Under the pieces are notes generated by a model. That model ran no database searches. It was not told where the DNA came from and saw only the letters and a list, made by a program, of their open reading frames with translations. A stretch of 64,000 nt of DNA from Eledone cirrhosa. Taxonomy: Eukaryota; Mollusca; Cephalopoda; Octopoda; Eledonidae. Shown piece by piece: positions 11,628-25,120 of the stretch (positions within the stretch are counted from its first letter, which is position 1; each line of letters starts with the position of its first letter). The position numbers were made by a program, and so were the translations under genes. The stretch is from assembly GCA_964016885.1 (NCBI GenBank), contig OZ024741.1:34486027-34550026 (forward strand), in the 5' to 3' direction.

Positions 11628-11705
11628 AATTTCATGTTAACACAAGTAATTTCATGTTAACACTAGTAATTTCATGTTAACACTAGTAATTTCATGTTAG
11701 CGCAA
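11628..11705. repeat. 20-bp tandem repeat, about four copies
   Basis: The unit taatttcatgttaacactag is repeated at 11628-11705 with single-base changes; the unit contains gttaac. It lies between two retroelement fragments. Confidence 0.92.
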
Positions 11706-11739
11706 CATTCTGTTGATTTTTCACAATTATCTTCAACAG

Positions 11740-12684
11740 AATTTCTTTCCTTAAAAAGTACCTAGCTAAAAGTAAGCCACTCTACCTGGCATTCTTCAAT
11801 CTCGAGAAAGCCTTTGACAGAGTTCCCCGTGCTATAATCTGGTGGGCTCTTAGAAAACTAGGAGTAGATGAATGGCTTGTGAAAGCTGTACAAGCCATGT
11901 ATAGGGGAGCAGTCAGCAAAGTTAGGATTAGCAATGAGTATAGCGAGGAATTTAGCGTACAGGTCGGTGTCCACCAGGGCTCTGTTCTTAGCCCTCTCCT
12001 GTTCATCATAGTCCTGCAGGCAATAACGGAGGAGTTTAAGACCGGATGCCCATGGGAACTCCTGTATACAGATGACCTCACACTTATAGCTGAATCTATG
12101 GTAGAACTAGACAAGAAATTCCAAACTTGGAAGCAGGGACTAGAAAGAAAGGGTCTCAAAGTCAACCTGACAAAGACTAAGGTCCTTGTAAGTAGACAAG
12201 AAAACAGAACCCAGATCCCCTCAGGGAAATGGCCTTGCTCAGTATGTAGGAAAGGTGTAGGTAGGAATTCCATTCTCTGCCTCAAATGCAAACAATGGGT
12301 ACACAAGAGATGTAGCGGGATCTCAGGAAGCTTAATTAAGAATGTAGGCTTCACATATAGCAGCTGTGCTGGGACAGCAAGCAACAAACAGTCACAAGAA
12401 ACAAGTACCACCAATCTCTGGGAGGGCTCTGTAGAAACAGTAGACAGCTTCTGCTACCTAGGTAACCGAATTAGCAGCGGAGGTGGGTGTTCAGAAAGTA
12501 CAATAACTAGGGTAAATGAGGTTGGTGTTACGAAGGGCATCCAGCTGTAGAAATCAAGCCAGAATCAGTTCCCGTATGAGCAAGACAAGGTCAGCCGACC
12601 GGACACTGCCCACAACAGGACAACCCGTCTAACCCATGCTAGCGTGGAAGAACAGACGTAAAATGGTGATGATGATGATGAAAA
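11740..12684 (+). pseudogene. LINE (family A): RT, zinc knuckle and 3' tail, internally deleted
   Basis: Reads [76 protein letters not shown] (the YTDD box), GKWPCSVCRKGVGRNSILCL then KCKQWVHKRCSGISGS (a Cys/His knuckle), and [20 protein letters not shown]. After TRV the frame jumps straight to the 3' tail (gggcatccagctgtagaaat, aagccagaatcagttcccgt, cccatgctagcgtgg) and ends in (ATG)n. The C-terminal region present in the copy at 44146-45300 is missing here. Confidence 0.9.
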
Positions 12685-12984
12685 AACCCATCCATTTTAC
12701 TAAACATGAAGTTATTAACTAAACAAGTAAATTATCATACCACATGTAACAAATCCCATATCTAATCATACACAACCTTGTCAGTTTTCAAATATTCTTC
12801 ACCACTAAAGATTAATTAGATTTGAGTTGATTTTTTGACACATCTATAGATTATTGGTGATATACTAAAGTATTGTGACACAGAGTTTGGAAACCTCTAC
12901 CATAAACTCTCTGACAATATCTACTCTCATGTTATTTTTCTACATTGATGTAGTAAGACTTTGTTTTTAAACTACTTGTGGCTA

Positions 12985-13135
12985 CATTGGTGACTTAATT
13001 ATCAGCAGGGGAGGTTGCTCTGAGAGCATAATAGATAGACTAAGGATAGCATGGAAGAAGTTTAGAGAGCTACACCTTCAGCTGACAACAGTTTCTTCCT
13101 ATGTATGAAAGGATGGCTGTATGTAAATAAATTAA
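12985..13135 (+). pseudogene. LINE (family A) C-terminal scrap
   Basis: The bases from tgacttaattatcagcaggg onward correspond to the ..RISxGGGCSES.. and RxAWKKFREL region of family A. Only about 150 bp remain. Confidence 0.65.
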
Positions 13136-13494
13136 AATGAGACGTGTATAGAAAAAAGCAAGAAAGACAGTTTAAAAATTCCTATGGATTAAAAATTATC
13201 AAAATTCTGGAAAGATATATTTACATATGTATTTACTTGTTATTCTGTTGTTTGGTGCTATAATAGTGATCAAATTGTGAAATATTATTCTGACCCTGAA
13301 ATGAGGAACATTTGACTACCTCATTCAGGTGCATCATCCATTCATATAAATTCAATAGAGTTAATTACTTCATTTCATAAATACTTGTTACAGATACTTT
13401 CATTCCCACTATACTGTGACCAGTTAGAAACTGAAGCTAAATCTTACAATTAAATCACAATTGTCACAAATAAACAATGAATCTTCATCACTTT
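13136..13494. other. AT-rich spacer, nothing recognised
   Basis: No coding, no SINE boxes and no tandem structure that I can see. Confidence 0.45.
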
Positions 13495-13660
13495 TGAAGA
13501 TGAGTGTTCCATTTATTCTATCAATGGAACATCCTGCTCATGAAATTCACACCTAATTGGTTGAGTGTTCCCCTGACACTGTACCCTTAATATAATTTAG
13601 CATGACATATTGTGTGTTAAGGTTGGCCCTTTGTATTACATCTGATGGGCTTTGAAACAG
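13495..13660 (+). mobile_element. SINE-like element (family S3), copy 1
   Basis: Shares with 13888-14050 the ordered blocks gatgagtgttcca, ggaacatcctgctcatgaaa, a ggttgagtgttcc segment and a gacaaggctggcc-like segment. Two diverged copies lie about 390 bp apart in the same orientation. Confidence 0.6.
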
Positions 13661-13887
13661 CTTCCTTCTACCAAATTTTACTCACAAGACTTAATTCGAC
13701 CTGAGGCTGCGATAAAGGATTATGATCAAACCCTGGACCTAATGATTATGAAGTGAACTCCTTAGCTATTTTGTACCCACAGTAAATAAGAAAAGACATG
13801 AGTAATGTAGTCCTAGATGTACATGGCTGATGTTGGTAAATATATATGATAACAATAACTTTTAAAGGTACTCCGTCAGTTACTACG

Positions 13888-14190
13888 ATGAGTGTTCCAG
13901 ATGATCTGATCAACGGAACAGCCTGCTTATGAAATTAACGGGCAAGTGGCTGAGCATTCCAGAGACATGTGTACACTTAACATAGTTCTCAGGGAGATTC
14001 GGCTTGACATAGAATGTGACAAGGCTGGCCATTCGAACTACAGGTACAACTCCTTTTTTGCCAGCTGAGTAAACGGGAGCAACATGAAATAAAATGTCTT
14101 GCTCAAGGACACAATGTACTGCCAGGAATCGAACTCACAACATCACAATCGTAAACCAAATACCCTAACCACAAAGCAACACACTTTCAA
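13888..14190 (+). mobile_element. SINE-like element S3 (copy 2) followed by a minus-strand tRNA-SINE
   Basis: 13888-14050 is the second S3 copy. 14065-14190 matches, on the minus strand, the head of the S2 tRNA-SINE: gaactcacaac (B box), then a ctaaccacaaagcaac segment (A box), with gagtaaacgggagcaac and cttgctcaaggacac. Confidence 0.65.
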
Positions 14191-14644
14191 TAACTAAGAC
14201 TGACACAAAGCCATCAATTTTGTGGGATGGGTTAAGTTGGTCTAATCATCCCCTGTACTTGAATATCAAACTCCAAAGTGATGAAATACAAAATTGAGCT
14301 GGGAGGGATTTGAACTCAGAATATAAAAGTAATAACTAAGTACTACAGGATAATAATTAAGGATAACATCACATATGTCATACACAGACATAAAAAAAAG
14401 AATCACTGCCAATTTTGGCAGACAATCATCATTGAGATATTTAATAAATTATTGAAGAAACTTCTTTACTGTACCAGTTATTCTGCAAGACATAAGCCAG
14501 GGCAAGTTGTTTTGTGGAAGTCTAGCAATTTCCTTTCTATGCCAGTTATACCCCTTTACACCACCAATTTTATCCAAACTGAAGACAAATGGTTGATACA
14601 ACTTGGCACCAGAGTTATTACAACTCATTTTTTTCCCCACCTGA

Positions 14645-17600
14645 GTGGACATGATCAATGTGAAATAAAGTGGACATGATCAATGTGAAATAAAGTGGAC
14701 ATGATCTATGTGAAATAGAGTGGACATGATCAATGTGAAATAGAGTGGACATGATCAATGTGAAATAGAGTGGACATGATCAATGTGAAATAAAGTGGAC
14801 ATGATCAATGTGAAAATAAAGTGGACATGATCAATGTGAAATAGAGTGGACATGATCAATGTGAAATAGAGTGGACATGATCAATGTGAAATAAAGTGGA
14901 CATGATCAATGTGAAATAAAGTGGACATGATCAATGTGAAATAGAGTGGACATGATCAATGTGAAATAGAGTGGACATGATCAATGTGAAATAAAGTGGA
15001 CATGATCAATGTGAAATAAAGTGGACATGATCAATGTGAAATAGAGTGGACATGATCAATGTGAAATAGAGTGGACATGATCAATGTGAAATAAAGTGGA
15101 CATGATCAATGTGAAATAGAGTGGACATGATCAATGTGAAATAGAGTGGACATGATCAATGTGAAATAAAGTGGACATGATCAATGTGAAATAAAGTGGA
15201 CATGATCAATGTGAAATAGAGTGGACATGATCAATGTGAAATAGAGTGGACATGATCAATGTGAAATAGAGTGGACATGATCAATGTGAAATAGAGTGGA
15301 CATGATCAATGTGAAATAAAGTGGACATGATCAATGTGAAATAGAGTGGACATGATCAATGTGAAATAGAGTGGACATGATCAATGTGAAATAGAGTGGA
15401 CATGATCAATGTGAAATAGAGTGGGCATGATCAATGTGAAATAGAGTGGACATGATCAATGTGAGATAGAGTGGACATGATCAATGTGAAATAGAGTGGA
15501 CATGATCAATGTGAAATAGAGTGGACATGATCAATGTGAAATAAAGTGGACATGATCAATGTGAAATAGAGTGGACATGATCAATGTGAAATAGAGTGGA
15601 CATGATCAATGTGAAATAAAGTGGACATGATCAATGTGAAATAAAGTGGACATGATCAATGTGAAATAGAGTGGACATGATCAATGTGAAATAGAGTGGA
15701 CATGATCAATGTGAAATAAAGTGGACATGATCAATGTGAAATAAAGTGGACATGATCAATGTGAAATAGAGTGGACATGATCAATGTGAAATAGAGTGGA
15801 CATGATCAATGTGAAATAGAGTGGACATGATCAATGTTAAATAAAGTGGACATGATCACTGTGAAATAGAGTGGACATGATCAATGTGAAATAAAGTGGA
15901 CATGATCAATGTGAAATAGAGTGGACATGATCAATGTGAAATAGAGTGGACATGATCAATGTGAAATAGAGTGGACATGATCAATGTGAGATAGAGTGGA
16001 CATGATCAATGTGAAATAGAGTGGACATGATCAATGTGAAATAGAGTGGACATGATCAATGTGAAATAGAGTGGACATGATCAATGTGAAATAAAGTGGA
16101 CATGATCAATGTGAAATAGAGTGGACATGATCAATGTGAAATAAAGTGGACATGATCAATGTGAAATAAAGTGGACATGATCAATGTGAAAATAAAGTGG
16201 ACATGATCAATGTGAAATAGAGTGGACATGATCAATGTGAAATAGAGTGGACATGATCAATGTGAAATAAAGTGGACATGATCAATGTGAAATAAAGTGG
16301 ACATGATCAATGTGAAATAGAGTGGACATGATCAATGTGAAATAGAGTGGACATGATCAATGTGAAATAAAGTGGACATGATCAATGTGAAATAAAGTGG
16401 ACATGATCAATGTGAAATAAAGTGGACATGATCAATGTGAAATAGAGTGGACATGATCAATGTGAAATAGAGTGGACATGGTCAATGTGAAATAGAGTGG
16501 ACATGATCAATGTGAAATAGAGTGGACATGATCAATGTGAAATAGAGTGGACATGGTCAATGTGAAATAGAGTGGACATGATCAATGTGAAATAGAGTGG
16601 ACATGATCAATGTGAAATAAAGTGGACATGATCAATGTGAAATAAAGTGGACATGATCAATGTGAAATAGAGTGGACATGATCAATGTGAAATAGAGTGG
16701 ACATGGTCAATGTGAAATAGAGTGGACATGATCAATGTGAAATAGAGTGGACATGGTCAATGTGAAATAGAGTGGACATGATCAATGTGAAATAGAGTGG
16801 ACATGATCAATGTGAAATAAAGTGGACATGATCAATGTGAAATAGAGTGGACATGATCAATGTGAAATAGAGTGGACATGATCAATGTGAAATAAAGTGG
16901 ACATGATCAATGTGAAATAAAGTGGACATGATCAATGTGAAATAGAGTGGACATGATCAATGTGAAATAGAGTGGACATGATCAATGTGAAATAAAGTGG
17001 ACATGATCAATGTGAAATAGAGTGGACATTATCAATGTGAAATAGAGTGGACATGATCAATGTGAAATAAAGTGGACATGATCAATGTGAAATAAAGTGG
17101 ACATGATCAATGTGAAATAGAGTGGACATGATCAATGTGAAATAGAGTGGACATGATCAATGTGAAATAGAGTGGACATGATCAATGTGAAATAGAGTGG
17201 ACATGATCAATGTGAAATAAAGTGGACATGATCAATGTGAAATAGAGTGGACATGATCAATGTGAAATAAAGTGGACATGATCAATGTGAAATAGAGTGG
17301 ACATGATCAATGTGAAATAGAGTGGACATGATCAATGTGAAATAGAGTGGACATGATCAATGTGAGATAGAGTGGACATGATCAATGTGAAATAGAGTGG
17401 ACATGATCAATGTGAAATAGAGTGGACATGATCAATGTGAAATAGAGTGGACATGATCAATGTGAAATAAAGTGGACATGATCAATGTGAAATAGAGTGG
17501 ACATGATCAATGTGAAATAAAGTGGACATGATCAATGTGAAATAGAGTGGACATGATCAATGTGAAATAGAGTGGACATGATCAATGTGAAATAGAGTGG

Positions 17601-19248
17601 ACATGATCAATGTGAAATAGAGTGGACATGATCAATGTGAAATAAAGTGGACATGATCAATGTGAAATAGAGTGGACATGATCAATGTGAAATAAAGTGG
17701 ACATGATCAATGTGAAATAAAGTGGACATGATCAATGTGAAATAGAGTGGACATGATCAATGTGAAATAGAGTGGACATGATCAATGTGAAATAGAGTGG
17801 ACATGATCAATGTGAAATAGAGTGGACATGATCAATGTGAAATAGAGTGGACATGATCAATGTGAAATAGAGTGGACATGATCAATGTGAAATAAAGTGG
17901 ACATGATCAATGTGAAATAGAGTGGACATGATCAATGTGAAATAGAGTGGACATGATCAATGTGAAATAAAGTGGACATGATCAATGTGAAATAGAGTGG
18001 ACATGATCAATGTGAAATAGAGTGGACATGGTCAATGTGAAATAGAGTGGACATGATCAATGTGAAATAGAGTGGACATGATCAATGTGAAATAGAGTGG
18101 ACATGGTCAATGTGAAATAGAGTGGACATGATCAATGTGAAATAGAGTGGACATGATCAATGTGAAATAAAGTGGACATGATCAATGTGAAATAGAGTGG
18201 ACATGATCAATGTGAAATAGAGTGGACATGATCAATGTGAAATAGAGTGGACATGGTCAATGTGAAATAGAGTGGACATGATCAATGTGAAATAGAGTGG
18301 ACATGATCAATGTGAAATAAAGTGGACATGATCAATGTGAAATAAAGTGGACATGATCAATGTGAAATAGAGTGGACATGATCAATGTGAAATAGAGTGG
18401 ACATGATCAATGTGAAATAGAGTGGACATGATCAATGTGAAATAGAGTGGACATGATCAATGTGAAATAGAGTGGACATGATCAGTGTGAAATAGAGTGG
18501 ACATGATCAGTGTGAAATAAAGTGGACATGATCAATGTGAAATAGAGTGGACATGATCAATGTGAAATAGAGTGGACATGATCAATGTGAAATAGAGTGG
18601 ACATGATCAATGTGAAATAGAGTGGACATGGTCAATGTGAAATAGAGTGGACATGGTCAATGTGAAATAGAGTGGACATGGTCAATGTGAAATAGAGTGG
18701 ACATGATCAATGTGAAATAGAGTGGACATGGTCAATGTGAAATAGAGTGGACATGATCAATGTGAAATAGAGTGGACATGATCAATGTGAAATAGAGTGG
18801 ACATGGTCAATGTGAAATAGAGTGGACATGGTCAATGTGAAATAGAGTGGACATGGTCAATGTGAAATAGAGTGGACATGATCAATGTGAAATAGAGTGG
18901 ACATGGTCAATGTGAAATAGAGTGGACATGATCAATGTGAAATAAAGTGGACATGATCAATGTGAAATAGAGTGGACATGATCAATGTGAAATAGAGAGG
19001 ACATGATCAATGTGAAATAGAGTGGGCATGATCAATGTGAAATAAAGTGGACATAATCAATGTGAAATAGAGTGGACATGATCAATGTGAAATAGAGAAG
19101 ACATGATCAATGTGAAATAGAGTGGGCATGATCATGTCCACTTTATTTCACATGATCAATGTGAAATAGAGTGGACATGATCAATGTGAAATAAAGTGGA
19201 CATGATCAATGTGAAATAGAGTGGACATGATCAATGTGAAATAAAGTG
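14645..19248 (+). repeat. 25-bp satellite, about 184 tandem copies
   Basis: The unit is gtggacatgatcaatgtgaa plus ataga or ataaa. Spacing between units is 25 bp throughout, with two units one base longer (near 14815 and 16190). Variants are unevenly spread: atggtcaa occurs only from about 16480 rightward and clusters at 18600-18920. One unit near 19130-19152 is in reverse orientation. There are no spacers, so this is not a CRISPR. The unit contains the palindrome TGATCA. Confidence 0.98.
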
Positions 19249-19314
19249 TCTTCTTGTTCAAGCAAAATATTATTGGAGAGAAAAGTGAAGAGAATATAGA
19301 AGAGCATGCATGTA

Positions 19315-19366
<52 letters not shown>
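19315..19366. repeat. (TA)n microsatellite
   Basis: About 50 bases of TA, abutting the foldback to the right. Confidence 0.97.
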
Positions 19367-19372
<6 letters not shown>

Positions 19373-19560
19373 TATAGCTATCGCCGTATTTTGACTAAAG
19401 AAATTATTTAGCCTGATAGTGGGGTTAAGAACCCTTGGAGAAATGGAAAAAGATGAGTATTGACGTACATGTACCTCAATACTCATCTTTTTCCATTTCT
19501 CCGAGGGTTATTAATTTCTTTAATTTCTTTAGTCAAAATCGGCGATAGCTTATATTTCTA
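19366..19560. mobile_element. Foldback/MITE-like palindrome, arms about 95 bp
   Basis: The left arm (ttagaaatatagctatcgcc, then gactaaagaaatta) is mirrored by the right arm ending cggcgatagcttatatttct. The centre near 19463 carries acgtacatgtac. The left arm has a short insertion relative to the right. It sits at a (TA)n tract. Confidence 0.9.
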
Positions 19561-19688
19561 ATTTCAAACCCGCTCGCTGTTTCGAAAATATTCTTACTTG
19601 ATATATATATATATATTTTTTTTTATTCCGGGTTCAATCGGGGGTAACCACAGTAATTTACTCAATACAAAGCACAGTATAAATATTT

Positions 19689-19817
19689 AATATAGAAAAG
19701 GCTTCTACAAAACTAGAACTCTTTCATTCGGAAGAAATAATCAGGAAGCTTATGATGATTTCCTGATGATTTCTCCCGAATGAAACAGTTCTAGTCATGT
19801 AGAAGCCTTTTCTATAT

Positions 19818-19819
<2 letters not shown>
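19689..19819. mobile_element. Short palindrome, arms about 60 bp
   Basis: aatatagaaaaggcttctac at the left is mirrored by gtagaagccttttctatatt at the right. The arms also share ctagaact and ttcattcgg. The right end abuts a long (TA)n tract. Confidence 0.9.

Positions 19820-19902
<83 letters not shown>
19820..19902. repeat. (TA)n microsatellite
   Basis: About 80 bases of TA with one tatgtata interruption. Confidence 0.97.
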
Positions 19903-20106
19903 TAGAAAGTGAGGTTTATTTTACAAAATGAAAAATAACCGAGGTGTCCTACACGAGTGAAAGTATAAAGAAAAAAAGATGAAATCGAAAATGCAACTGG
20001 AGTCTTATTTTTAAAAAAAATATATATTTATTTTGTTCCTTTACCGGTTTCGCAGTTCTTCTGCTTTTCAAAAGTAGAGTTGAGATGGAGGGTCTGTGGT
20101 TTTTCT

Positions 20107-20124
20107 CACACACACACACACACA

Positions 20125-20170
<46 letters not shown>
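20107..20170. repeat. (CA)n(TA)n microsatellite
   Basis: CA repeats with a single TA interruption, then TA. Confidence 0.95.
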
Positions 20171-20472
20171 GTACTTGGTTTAGGACAGTACTTGATTTAG
20201 GAGTTGCAGAAACCCAAATGCTGGATTTTACCAACCATCCAGGGTTCCGGGTAAATTTTTTTATTACATATTTTTTTTACTTGTTTGACCCGAATTACTT
20301 GGTCGTTTCTATGGCTGTGCGGATGACGGTTTAACCATCGTCTCAGTGTGTTTGGCCTTTTAACGTATGTTGTAGCTCTGGTTCGTCAGAATTATTGAGC
20401 GCTTGCCACACATCTCGGAAGTTGTTTTTCGCTAATTCCAAAGCCGAAATACGATTCTCGCTAATTTATATT

Positions 20473-20473
<1 letters not shown>

Positions 20474-20524
<51 letters not shown>
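20474..20524. repeat. (TA)n microsatellite
   Basis: About 50 bases of TA immediately 5' of a LINE 3' end. Confidence 0.97.
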
Positions 20525-20525
<1 letters not shown>

Positions 20526-20529
20526 TGTC

Positions 20530-20818
20530 CTAAGACTGGCATTAATTAATGGATAGTGGTCATGTAGGTCCCATGACAAAAAAGCACCCAGTCCACACTG
20601 TAAGGTGGTCGTGTAGGCGCCCACAATAAAAGAGCACCCAGTACTCACTGTAAATGAGATTCGTGTTTCTACAGCTGGATAGCTGTAGAAATCAAGCCAG
20701 AATCAGTTCTGTATGAGCTAGACATGGTCACCTGACCTGGCATTGCCCACAACATGACAACCCGTCTAATCCATGCTACGTGGAAGAATGGATGTAATAC
20801 AGTGATGATGATGATGAT
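20530..20818 (+). mobile_element. LINE family A 3' end with internal VNTR and (ATG)n tail
   Basis: Two copies of a cacccagtccacactgtaag-type unit are followed by agctgtagaaatcaagccag, tgacaacccgtctaatccat and a (GATGAT)n tail. This is the non-coding end of family A. A short minus-strand tail (20836-20885) follows, tail to tail. Confidence 0.8.
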
Positions 20819-20907
20819 GTTATATATATATATCATCATCATCATCGTTTAACATCCATCTTCAACGCTAGCATAGGTTATACGGTTATATATATATATA
20901 TTTACTA

Positions 20908-21085
20908 TACATACTCGAATATAAGCTGACCCACTATTTTATGTCTGAGAAATGGGGAAAAATCCAAACCTTATTTATGTAGAATTTGTAGTTGGGGAAA
21001 ATCGTCAAAATATTAATTCTGAATATAAGCAGATCCCCTTTCATTGATTTTTCGGTCCCATATTCCTCGGCTTATATTCGCATAT
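20908..21085. mobile_element. MITE-like element with terminal inverted repeats
   Basis: The left end atactcgaatataagctgac is mirrored at the right by ggcttatattcgcatatat, giving inverted repeats of about 20 bp around a core of about 140 bp with no coding. Confidence 0.65.
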
Positions 21086-21086
21086 A

Positions 21087-21293
<207 letters not shown>

Positions 21294-21295
21294 GT

Positions 21296-22372
21296 TGCTG
21301 AGATGCTGAAGGCATCAGGGGATGTAGGCACTAAACTGGTTACACGCATCATTAATCAAGCTATATATTGCGGTGTCATACCCAAATACTGGTGCAGCAG
21401 TATTCTCATAAATTACTACAAAGGTAAAGGGGATGCTCTGGAGAGGAGCAATTATAGGGGCATAAAACTGATGGATCAGGTTATGAAAGTAGCAGAAAGA
21501 ATATTAGCACAACTAATTAGAGAAATGGTCAAATTAGATGAGATGCAGTTTGGTTTTGTGCCTCGGAAAAGTATAACAGATGCCCTCTTCTTAGTGAGAC
21601 AACTACAAGAGAGGTTCTTAGAGAAGAATAAGTCACTATACTTAGCTTTTGTTGACCTAGAGAAGGCCTTTGATAGGGTACCCCGATCTGTCATCTGGTG
21701 GTCCCTAAGGAAACTAGGTGTAGAGGAATGGCTTGTGAGGACAGTGCAAGCTATGTACAGAGGTGCTGACAGTAAAGTGAGAGTAGGAATGGAGTTTAGT
21801 GAGGAATTCCAGATACAAGTAGGAGTACATCAGGGTTCGGTCCTCAGCCTGCTCTTGTTCATTATAGTCCTCCAAGCCATAATAGAGGAGTTTAAGACTG
21901 GCTGCCCGTGAGAACTTCTCTATACTTATGATCTGGTTCTTATAGCAGAATCAGTAGAGGAGCTAGAGAAGAAATTCTGGCTATGGAAACATCAGTTGGA
22001 ATCAAGAGGACTGAGAGTGAACATAGCTAAGATGAAAGTGTTGATGAGTAGAAAAGAGGACAAAACTCTGATTCCATCAGGGAAATGGCCATGTTCGATA
22101 TGTAGAAAAGGAACTGGCATAAATTCTATAAAATGTACACAAGAGATGTAGTGGGATAGCAGGCAAACTAACAGGTAGGGAAAACTACATATGCAGTAGA
22201 TGTACAGGGGAATTTGACAGTAGAAGTTGCAGTGATAGACACATTTTTCAAATGCAGGTAGGTTCTATAGAGGTGGTTGATAGCTTCCGGTGCCTAGGTG
22301 ATTAGATTAGCATGGGAGGGGGGTGTTTCGAAGCCATAGTATCTAGAATAAGGATGGTTTGGAAGAAGTTTA
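21296..22372 (+). pseudogene. LINE family A, RT and knuckle region
   Basis: The longest open stretch (to 21911) contains [77 protein letters not shown] and [21 protein letters not shown] stop after KTGCP (TGA in place of Trp) breaks it just before the catalytic box, which has itself decayed to YTYD. The knuckle region (22080-22220) is frameshifted and partly deleted. The 3' end is cut by a minus-strand SINE at 22373. Confidence 0.9.
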
Positions 22373-22534
22373 GGCCAGCCAATATCCCAGTGCATTAGTG
22401 GTACTTTATTTTATCGACCCCATAAGGATGAAAGGCAAAGTTAACTTCGGCGGGATTTGAACTCAGATCATAAAGGGAGGTAACTCTATGCTTCAAAGCA
22501 TGGCGCCCGACCCTCTACCGATACTGCCAATCCT
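22373..22534 (-). mobile_element. tRNA-derived SINE (family S1), 3'-truncated
   Basis: Carries the A- and B-box-like segments and the cattaggggtcg region but lacks the tagaaacaatt tail. It is joined directly to the LINE. Confidence 0.82.
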
Positions 22535-23322
22535 CAACAAATATGTTCCATATTTTTATACTCCACGCCCAAGGAAGATAACTCAAAATGCTTGCATCTA
22601 AAAATTATATTAGTAATCCCCCTTTACGCGTTAATTTCTCTGATCTTTTTAAAACAGTTTTGTACCCATATACACAAGAGTACCCAAAATTCTAATGAAA
22701 GGTATATAACTACTAATTAATGAAGCGGAAAACATAGAAGTGATTGTTCTGCACCCTCAACACTAACTTCTATATAAATGCAGACACAATAGGTTAAATT
22801 TAGTCTACAAAAATACTATTTTCACAATAGAAGGTGGAGCACAACAGCTTAACATTAAATATTGACTTTAAACTTAACAGCTAACTCCTAATTTCAAACA
22901 CAACAAGCACTAATGCTAACCGTAAACCCTAACCATGACCACGAATATTAAGCAAAACTTTAAACCAGCAAACCTAAGCCCTAACAGCTTCCAATGCCCT
23001 AGAAATAACCATAACATATATAATTACCCATGTATCAAATCAAATTCTGTGCCAGGCTTATATTAATTCTAACCTCAACAGCAAACCAAAACAGACCATA
23101 ACATTAAGGTTAAACTAACCCCCAAAGCCATCCGCTGTCCTAGCACTAATCATAACATGGATAATTGCCACTGTATGAAATCAAATTTAGGAATAACAAA
23201 TATATTTAAATGAAATGGAGAGTAATCCTCCAGTTTTTTTAACTGTATGTTTTAAGAGATGACACCCGTCCTAAAGTTAATTGGCTGGATTTATGAACAA
23301 ATTAGCTTTTGTAGTTACGTGC

Positions 23323-23339
23323 ACCCCCCCCCCCCCCCC
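23323..23339. repeat. Poly-C tract at the variable site of tandem unit 1
   Basis: A C run follows tagttacgtgcac. The homologous site holds (CA)n in unit 2 and (CG)n in unit 3. Confidence 0.95.
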
Positions 23340-24901
23340 GACACACACTCACGATCTCTGTAAAAATGCCATATTTATTATGGAAGGGGGAGCTAGCCCC
23401 TAAATGCAAATCCCGGCAAACATTACCACTAACCATAAACCAGCAAACCAAGGACTTCTCTAAAATCCTCCGATGACCTAGCAATAACCATGACATAACC
23501 CCAACTACCACAAAAGAGATATAACTACTAACTAATGCAGTAGAAAACATATTAATTGCTCTACAATCTTAACATTGACTACTATATCATTGCACATTGA
23601 ATTTAGTCTATAAAAATACCACATATTTGATAGAAAGGAGAGTACAAATCCCTAGCAATAAATACTGACTAAATTTAAGATTTAACCCCTAAATTCAAAG
23701 CCCAACAAACACTAACAATAAACTTATGCCCTAAACATGTCCATGAACTTTAGGACTAACTTTAATCCAACGAACCCTAAAATCCTCCGATGTCCTAGCA
23801 ATAACCATAACATAACCCCAGTCCTAACCCCAATCTTAATAAAAGTGATATAACTACTAAATAATACAGCAGAAAAATCATTAATTACCATAGTCTTAAA
23901 CCCAACGTCTATATAAATACAAATGGATTGATTTAAAGTTTGTTTATAAAAATACCATATTTATAATAGGAGGGGGGAGCATTAAGGCCTAACACTAAAT
24001 ATTCACTGAACGTAATTGCTAACCTCTAAATTCATATTGTAACAAACTCTAATGCTAACCTTGAACCTTGCATGAACATTAAAACTAAACCAACATCCAT
24101 AAGCCCTAAATTCTGCCGATACCCTAGCAATAGCCATAAATATATATAATTGTCCCATGCATTAAATAAATGTTGCCTCAAGTCTAACATAAATGCTAGT
24201 AATGTCCCTTTAACCGTTAATTTGTATGATCTTTTTCAAACAGTTTTGTACACATACACACAAAAGAGTAGCCAAAATTCTAATGAAAGGTATATAACTA
24301 CTAATTAATGAAGCGGAAAACATAGAAGTGATTGTTCTGCACCCTCAACACTAACTTCTATATAAATGCAGACACAATAGGTTAAATTTAGTCTACAAAA
24401 ATACTATTTACACAATAGAAGGTGAAGCACAAAAGCCTAGCACTAAATATTGTCTTTAAACTTAACAGCTAACCCCTAAGTTCGAACCCAACAAGCACTA
24501 ATGCTAACCATAAACCCTAACCATGACCACGAACATAAAGACTAATTTTAAACCAGCAAACCTAAGCTCTAACAGCCTCCGATGTCCTAGAAATAACCAT
24601 AACATATATAATTACCCATGTATCAAATCAAATTCTGTGCCAGGCTAACATTAATTCTAACCTCAACAGCAAACCAAAACATACCATAACATTAAACTAA
24701 CTCCTAAAGCCATCCGCTGTCCTAGCACTAATCATAACATGGATAATTGACAATGTATGAAATCAAATTTAGGAATAACAAATATATTTAAATGAAATGG
24801 AGAGTAATCCTCCAGTTTTTTAACTGTATGTTTTAAGAGATGACACCCCGTCCTAAAGTTAATTGGCTGGATTTATGAACAAAATAGTTTTGTATTTACG
24901 T

Positions 24902-25120
<219 letters not shown>

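Noticed and set aside
11782..12414. 210-codon minus-strand ORF
   Set aside because: Antisense to the LINE RT at 11740-12684, which carries the YTDD box and zinc knuckle on the plus strand.
14645..19248. CRISPR-like array
   Set aside because: The units are contiguous 25-bp copies without spacers, in an intron-bearing animal genome; it is a satellite.
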